Assembly: GCA_900550835.1 (NCBI GenBank)
Contig: URTP01000112.1
Coordinates: 1 to 6,612, forward strand
Length of the DNA: 6,612 bases
Direction: 5' to 3'
Source of the DNA: an uncultured Collinsella sp.
Lineage (GTDB): Bacteria > Actinomycetota > Coriobacteriia > Coriobacteriales > Coriobacteriaceae
The notes under the pieces are model-generated. The model was not told the origin of the DNA and ran no database searches. It worked only from the letters and a program-made list of their open reading frames with translations. Positions within the stretch are counted from its first letter, which is position 1. Each line of letters begins with the position of its first letter. Below, in pieces: positions 1 through 3,800 of this stretch. The position numbers were made by a program, and so were the translations under genes.

Positions 1-390
1 GGCGGCCTGGGCGCCGCGCTGCTGGCGCTCGGCGCGGAGCTGCGTTCGGGCGTGGAGACGGTGCTCGATCTGATTGGGTTTGACGAGCGCGTGCGGGATG
101 TCGATCTGGTCATAACGGGCGAGGGCAATATGGACGAGCAATCCGCCGCCGGCAAAGCGCCGGTGGGTGTGGCCCGCCGTGCCAAGCGCTATGGCAAGCC
201 GGTGGTCGCCGTCGTGGGCGGTCGCGCCGTCAACCTGGATGCGGTGTATGGGCAGGGCGTCGACCTGGTTTTGCCGATCTGCCGCAAGCCCATGCCCCTC
301 GACCAGGCGCTCGGTGTGCAAGAAGCCACAACCAACCTCATCTGCGCCGGCGAGTCTGCCGCTCGATCCTACGACCTCGGCCGAATCTAG
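1..390 (+). CDS. Glycerate kinase, type I family, C-terminal part (5' end outside window)
   Basis: Phosphorylates D-glycerate with ATP to 2- or 3-phosphoglycerate, feeding glycerate from sugar-acid or glyoxylate breakdown into glycolysis; cytosolic. The frame is open from base 1, so the gene enters from the left; 129 residues are visible out of roughly 370-380 usual for the family. The visible part starts with a Gly/Ala/Leu helix (GGLGAALLALGAELRSGV), followed by the family signature DLVITGEGNMDEQS and GKAPVGVARRAK, which belong to the conserved C-terminal half of GK-I enzymes (GarK/GlxK type). A Rossmann-like strand, PVVAVVGG, follows. The GTG at 52 is internal to the domain and is not the true start. 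Translation ends at TAG 388-390. No convincing terminator with a T-run follows, and the next reading frame downstream (454-627) points the other way. I see no link in function to the adhesin. Family assignment is firm; the regioisomer made (2- or 3-phosphoglycerate) cannot be told. Confidence 0.93.
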   Translation, partial: GGLGAALLALGAELRSGVETVLDLIGFDERVRDVDLVITGEGNMDEQSAAGKAPVGVARRAKRYGKPVVAVVGGRAVNLDAVYGQGVDLVLPICRKPMPLDQALGVQEATTNLICAGESAARSYDLGRI

Positions 391-453
391 AAAAGTAGTC
401 ATTTTGGGACGGGGCTAGAAAATCACCCGTAAAGGCATGTGAATCTGAACAAT
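391..453. other. Short intergenic spacer between convergent reading frames
   Basis: AT-richer spacer between the glycerate kinase stop and the stop of the small minus-strand ORF. It contains a 5-bp inverted repeat, ACGGG at 409-413 and CCCGT at 426-430, with a 12-base loop, flanked by A/T-rich runs (ATTTT at 401-405, AAAA at 419-422). A convergent arrangement calls for a bidirectional terminator, but this stem is short and lacks an adjacent T-tract on either strand, so I only note it as a weak candidate. Confidence 0.3.
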
Positions 454-627
454 TTAATCCTGCGCCCTGCGGCGCTCGATGGTGTTGTCTGGGGATCGGA
501 GACTATGCACTTCAGGTGTTGGCGCCGCCATTTGTGTGCCATTAGTAGATTGCTCTTCGTTCAGTTGTTCGCCGATTAATCCTGCCAATTTATTACCATT
601 TCGGGCGAAGACGTGGATTATCTCCAT
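454..627 (-). CDS. Small hypothetical protein, 57 residues, divergent from the adhesin
   Basis: I do not recognise this protein. The minus strand reads ATG (627-625) to TAA (456-454) without interruption, beginning MEIIHVFARNGNKLAGLIGE and ending ERRRAQD. It is hydrophilic after a short nonpolar start, has no membrane segment, no Cys and no obvious DNA-binding motif. Supporting a real gene: this ATG is the only plausible start before an upstream in-frame stop (TAG, bases 667-669 of the + strand), and a good Shine-Dalgarno GAGGT lies 5 bases upstream (complement of 633-637). A -35/-10-like pair (TTGATT, 18 bases, CATTAT) sits just before it. The competing + strand frame at 479-670 has no ribosome site. 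Against: short, no recognised homologue, mixed codon use and lower GC than its neighbours. It could be a genuine small gene, a remnant of a transferred gene, or chance. Confidence 0.42.
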   Translation of the reverse strand: MEIIHVFARNGNKLAGLIGEQLNEEQSTNGTQMAAPTPEVHSLRSPDNTIERRRAQD

Positions 628-632
628 GATGG

Positions 633-639
633 ACCTCTT
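633..639 (-). promoter_or_regulatory. Ribosome binding site of the small minus-strand ORF
   Basis: On the minus strand AAGAGGT ends five bases before the ATG at 627-625. GAGGT is complementary to the 16S anti-Shine-Dalgarno core, and the spacing is typical. It is the main reason to take the 57-residue ORF seriously. Confidence 0.45.
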
Positions 640-708
640 TGGGCATAATGTTGTCTTTAATCTGTCCTAATCAATAGATCGCTCTTGGGAAGAGAGGGCG
701 ACACCAGA

Positions 709-720
709 GGGGGAGAAGGG
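709..720 (+). promoter_or_regulatory. Shine-Dalgarno site deciding the TTG start of the adhesin
   Basis: A purine run reading GGGGGAGAAGGG lies just before TTG 723; the GGAG core at 712-715 is seven bases from the start codon. No ATG or GTG is available in this frame between the upstream stop (TAG 675-677) and the signal-peptide core, so this site fixes TTG 723 as the start. An alternative TTG at 685 in another frame has no comparable site. Confidence 0.7.
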
Positions 721-722
721 AA

Positions 723-836
723 TTGGAGAGGAAAGTTTTCGGCGGGGGGGGGCAGAGAGTCGCTGCTCTCTGCCTTGCGCTGGTTCTCGGCTTCGGATGT
801 TTATCCGTCGGCGCGACGGCCGGTGTCGCATATGCG
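723..836 (+). other. Sec signal peptide of the adhesin
   Basis: Residues 1-38. A basic start MERKVF with four glycines and QR (n-region) is followed by a hydrophobic core VAALCLALVLGFGCLSVG and the cleavage motif VAYA before ATES, fitting signal peptidase I (Ala at -3 and -1). A Cys in the core (CLSVG) could suggest a lipobox, but it lacks the L-(A/S/T)-(G/A)-C form, so I favour signal peptidase I. The mature protein would begin at about residue 39. Confidence 0.85.
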
Positions 837-3800
837 GCCACGGAATCGCGGACTGCGTATACTGCGGAGGAGTTTGAGATCACCCAGGACGGCGTGACCT
901 ATTCGTGCGAGACCACGGATAAAGGCACGGCGGAAATCACATGTATTGTTGCCGACGACAGTGTGACCGCGGTGAGTGTGCCCAGCTCCATCGAGCATGG
1001 TGGCCAGACCTACAAGGTCACCGAACTTGCATTCTCGTCTGGTATCGTGGCCAAGAACGTTGAGCAGCTGACGCTCCCCGACACGCTCGAAAACGTGCGC
1101 GGATGGTATTTCCGAAAGTTCGCAAAGGTCAAGGAGCTCCATATCCCTGGCTCCATCAAGGACTTCAGTTGCACGCTGCAAAACGCCGGCTCGCTCGAAA
1201 AACTCTATTTCGATGAGGGCGTCGAGAAGATTAGCGCCAACTCGATGGTCACGGGCTGCAAAAGCCTTTCGGAGATCGATCTCCCCTCCACCCTCAAAAT
1301 GATTTCGGGCCCGAGCGCCTTCGGGGGGGCTACGGCCCTTACAAGCATCGAGTTTCCAAAAGATGTCGCCTTCGCCGACACCATAACGGGCTTGCTCAAA
1401 GGCTGCACGTCTCTGACAAGCGTGTCGTTGCCCGCTTCGGTTACGAAGATCCCCTCGCACATGTTTGACGGATGCACCTCTCTAACGTCCGTCACCGCGC
1501 TGAGCGAAATTGAGTCCATCGGGGATGGGGCGTTTCAGAATTGCTCGAGTTTGACCGGCATCGATTTCCCGGGCACATTGACGAGCATCGGATCCTCTGC
1601 TTTCCAGGGGTGCGCCAGCCTGGTGAGCGTGCCCAATCTAAGCAAGGTGACAAACATGGGCTGGGGGGCTTTCTACAAGTGCGAAAAGCTGCGGGCGTCC
1701 GTGGACCTGTCCTCGCTTCAGAGCGTTCCGGGCTATGCGTTCTGCTACGCGCCGGTTAAGATCGTGGGGCTTTGCGACAGCCTGCAGAGTATCGGTGACT
1801 GGGCCTTTATCTGGAGCAACGTCGCCGTCCAGCTTCCCGAGACACTTGAGAAAATTGGCAACTACGCCTTCTATGGCGGCACGTTGCCGGAGCAGCTTTC
1901 CATTCCGGATTCCGTGACTTCCGTTGGCACGGCAGCCTTCTCGGGCGTAGATGGCGTGAAGGATGTGACGATCGGGCGCGGCCTCACCAAAATACCCTCG
2001 GGTATGTTTGACGACAGCACGGTTCAAAAGATCACAATCGAAAACAGCATGGACGACATCACCGGCTCGGAGAACCTTCCGAGCTCTGGCGTCGATATCG
2101 TCTACACGCGCGAGTCCATCGATGACGGCGTCGGCGCTACCGTGAGCGATGGCAGCACCAAGACCCTTCAGGATCTGGTCGACAAGGCCCCCGATGGCGA
2201 GGAAACCGTTATCACCCTGAAAAAGCACGTGAAGCTTGGCTCCACGCTCACGATTCCTGTCGGGAAGATGATTAAGATCACGTCGGATGAGCCCTATACC
2301 ATCTTGGCAACAAAGAATAGCGGCGTCTCCGTACTGGTCAATGTTGCCGAGAGGGCATCCCTCGAGTTGTCGGGGAAAGCGTCCCTGAGGGGTCGCTACA
2401 ACAAGGGCGCCATTATTTCTAGCAGGGGAGCAGTTGTGCTCTCTGACGAGGCCGTTGTGTACGACGGTACCACGAGCGGGGATAGCACGGGCACCGTCGA
2501 CGTGTCGGGAGAAAATGCCTCGCTTACCATGACGGGCGGCGTTATCGAGCAGTGCGAGCTGCGCCATTCGTATTGCGGTATCGTTCGCGCGTCCAGCGGC
2601 GCTCATGTAGTTATGAGGGGTGGCGTTATCCGTAACAACGGAGTCGTTACCGGGGCCACCAATTGCTATTGGCTTACATCTTCTGGCGTCATTTTGTGGG
2701 GCAACGCTCGCTTTGACATGAGCGGAGGCCGCATCGAGGGCAACAACGGTTATCGAGGCAGTGCGGTGCTTGCGTACGGTCAGGGTAAGGGCGAAAACCA
2801 AAGAGCCAAGTTCACGATGACTGGTGGTCAGATTTCCGGCAACAGGAGCAGTAGGCTGGAGGCGGCCTACGATCCTTCCGGAGCAGTTCATATTGAGGGC
2901 AATGCCGAGTTCACCATGACGGGTGGAAAGATTGAGAACAACGTTGCGTCTGGCAAAGGCAAAGGCGGCGGAGTGTGTGTGGTCGACCCGGGCTGTCAGA
3001 ATAGCGAAAAGGGGAATACTGCTTTCATCATGCAGGGCGGGTCCATATCTGGCAACTCCGCTTCCGCCGGTGGAGGTGTCTATACCTATTCGAATGACGT
3101 CTGGCTCAGCGCGGGCATGATCGAGGGTAATACTGCTTGGAGCATGGGCGGCGGCGTGTATAGCGAAGGCAACGAGTATCTTGGCTATAGTACGCTCCAT
3201 ATCGAAAACGCTTGCGTTGTTGATAACCATGCGGATAAACAGGGCGGCGGCATGTGGTTCTGCCCTACCGGAGATGCCAAGGTCTACGTCCAGGACGGCG
3301 GCCTGATCGCCAGGAACACGGCTGACGAGGCGGGAGACGACTTCGTCTTCACCGGCGCCAAAGACGCCAAATACAAACTGACCTTGGCCAACCGCGCTCC
3401 GGGCGGCGGAAAGGTCAGCTGGTACAGAGACGGTGGACTGTTTAACCCCGAGGGCACCACTGCGGCAACAAACCCCAAAATCCCGCGATTCTCGCCCGAT
3501 GGTGACAACGGCGAGCCCCTGTCCTTTACCGACGCCACGCCGAACGTCGCGCTTAAATCTGTGATGAGCGAGGATGTGTATAACCTCGGCGGCGGCCAGA
3601 CGTCGCTGACGATCTCTGGCAATACGGCGCCGTTGGGAGGCGGCATCGGCGCCAACGGCGGTGTTGTCATCGGCAAGTCCGAGAACATCAACATTCCCAT
3701 CGAAAAGGTCTGGGAGAACCCCAGGATTCCCCATCCTGATAAGGTAAAAGTAAATCTCAAGAACGGCGATACCGTCATCGATTCGATCACCCTGAGCGAG

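Larger units (their letters stand above)
628..722. promoter_or_regulatory. Divergent control region between the small ORF and the adhesin
   Basis: This 95-base segment must carry the adhesin promoter if the gene is transcribed on its own. On the minus strand TTGATT (complement of 669-674) and CATTAT (complement of 645-650) are 18 bases apart, each matching 4 of 6 consensus bases, and would give a very short leader to the small ORF. On the + strand CATAAT at 644-649 matches 5 of 6 bases of a -10 box but has no good -35; TTGTCT at 651-656 is a possible -35 without a good -10. The two candidate -10 boxes overlap on opposite strands, so divergent transcription might be mutually exclusive. This is inference from weak motifs only. 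Confidence 0.28.

Noticed and set aside
462..475. GCGCC-CTGC-GGCGC hairpin as a terminator
   Set aside because: The 5-bp stem is perfect but is not followed by a T-run on either strand, and it falls inside the last codons of the small minus-strand ORF.
479..670. Plus-strand 63-codon frame in the intergenic region
   Set aside because: There is no ribosome binding site before the ATG (preceded by GCGGCGCTCG), the translation is compositionally odd, and it is antisense to the better-supported 57-residue ORF.
723..836. Lipoprotein signal peptide using the Cys in the hydrophobic core
   Set aside because: The residues before that Cys (GFG-C) do not match a lipobox leucine at -3, and a good AYA signal peptidase I site follows downstream.
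685..897. TTG 685 frame overlapping the adhesin start
   Set aside because: It lacks a Shine-Dalgarno site, yields an Arg/Gly-rich peptide and stops at 895-897. It is relevant only as the frame entered downstream if the G9 tract loses a base.
801..1519. Minus-strand frames at 801-1460 and 1205-1519
   Set aside because: Antisense shadows of the signal-peptide and LRR coding region, with no domain signature and no supporting start signals.
2110..3690. Beta-helix as an active pectate or polysaccharide lyase
   Set aside because: The turns are regular MTGG-x-I-x-x-N repeats without the Arg/Asp/Lys active-site clusters of lyases. Adhesin-type helices explain them better.
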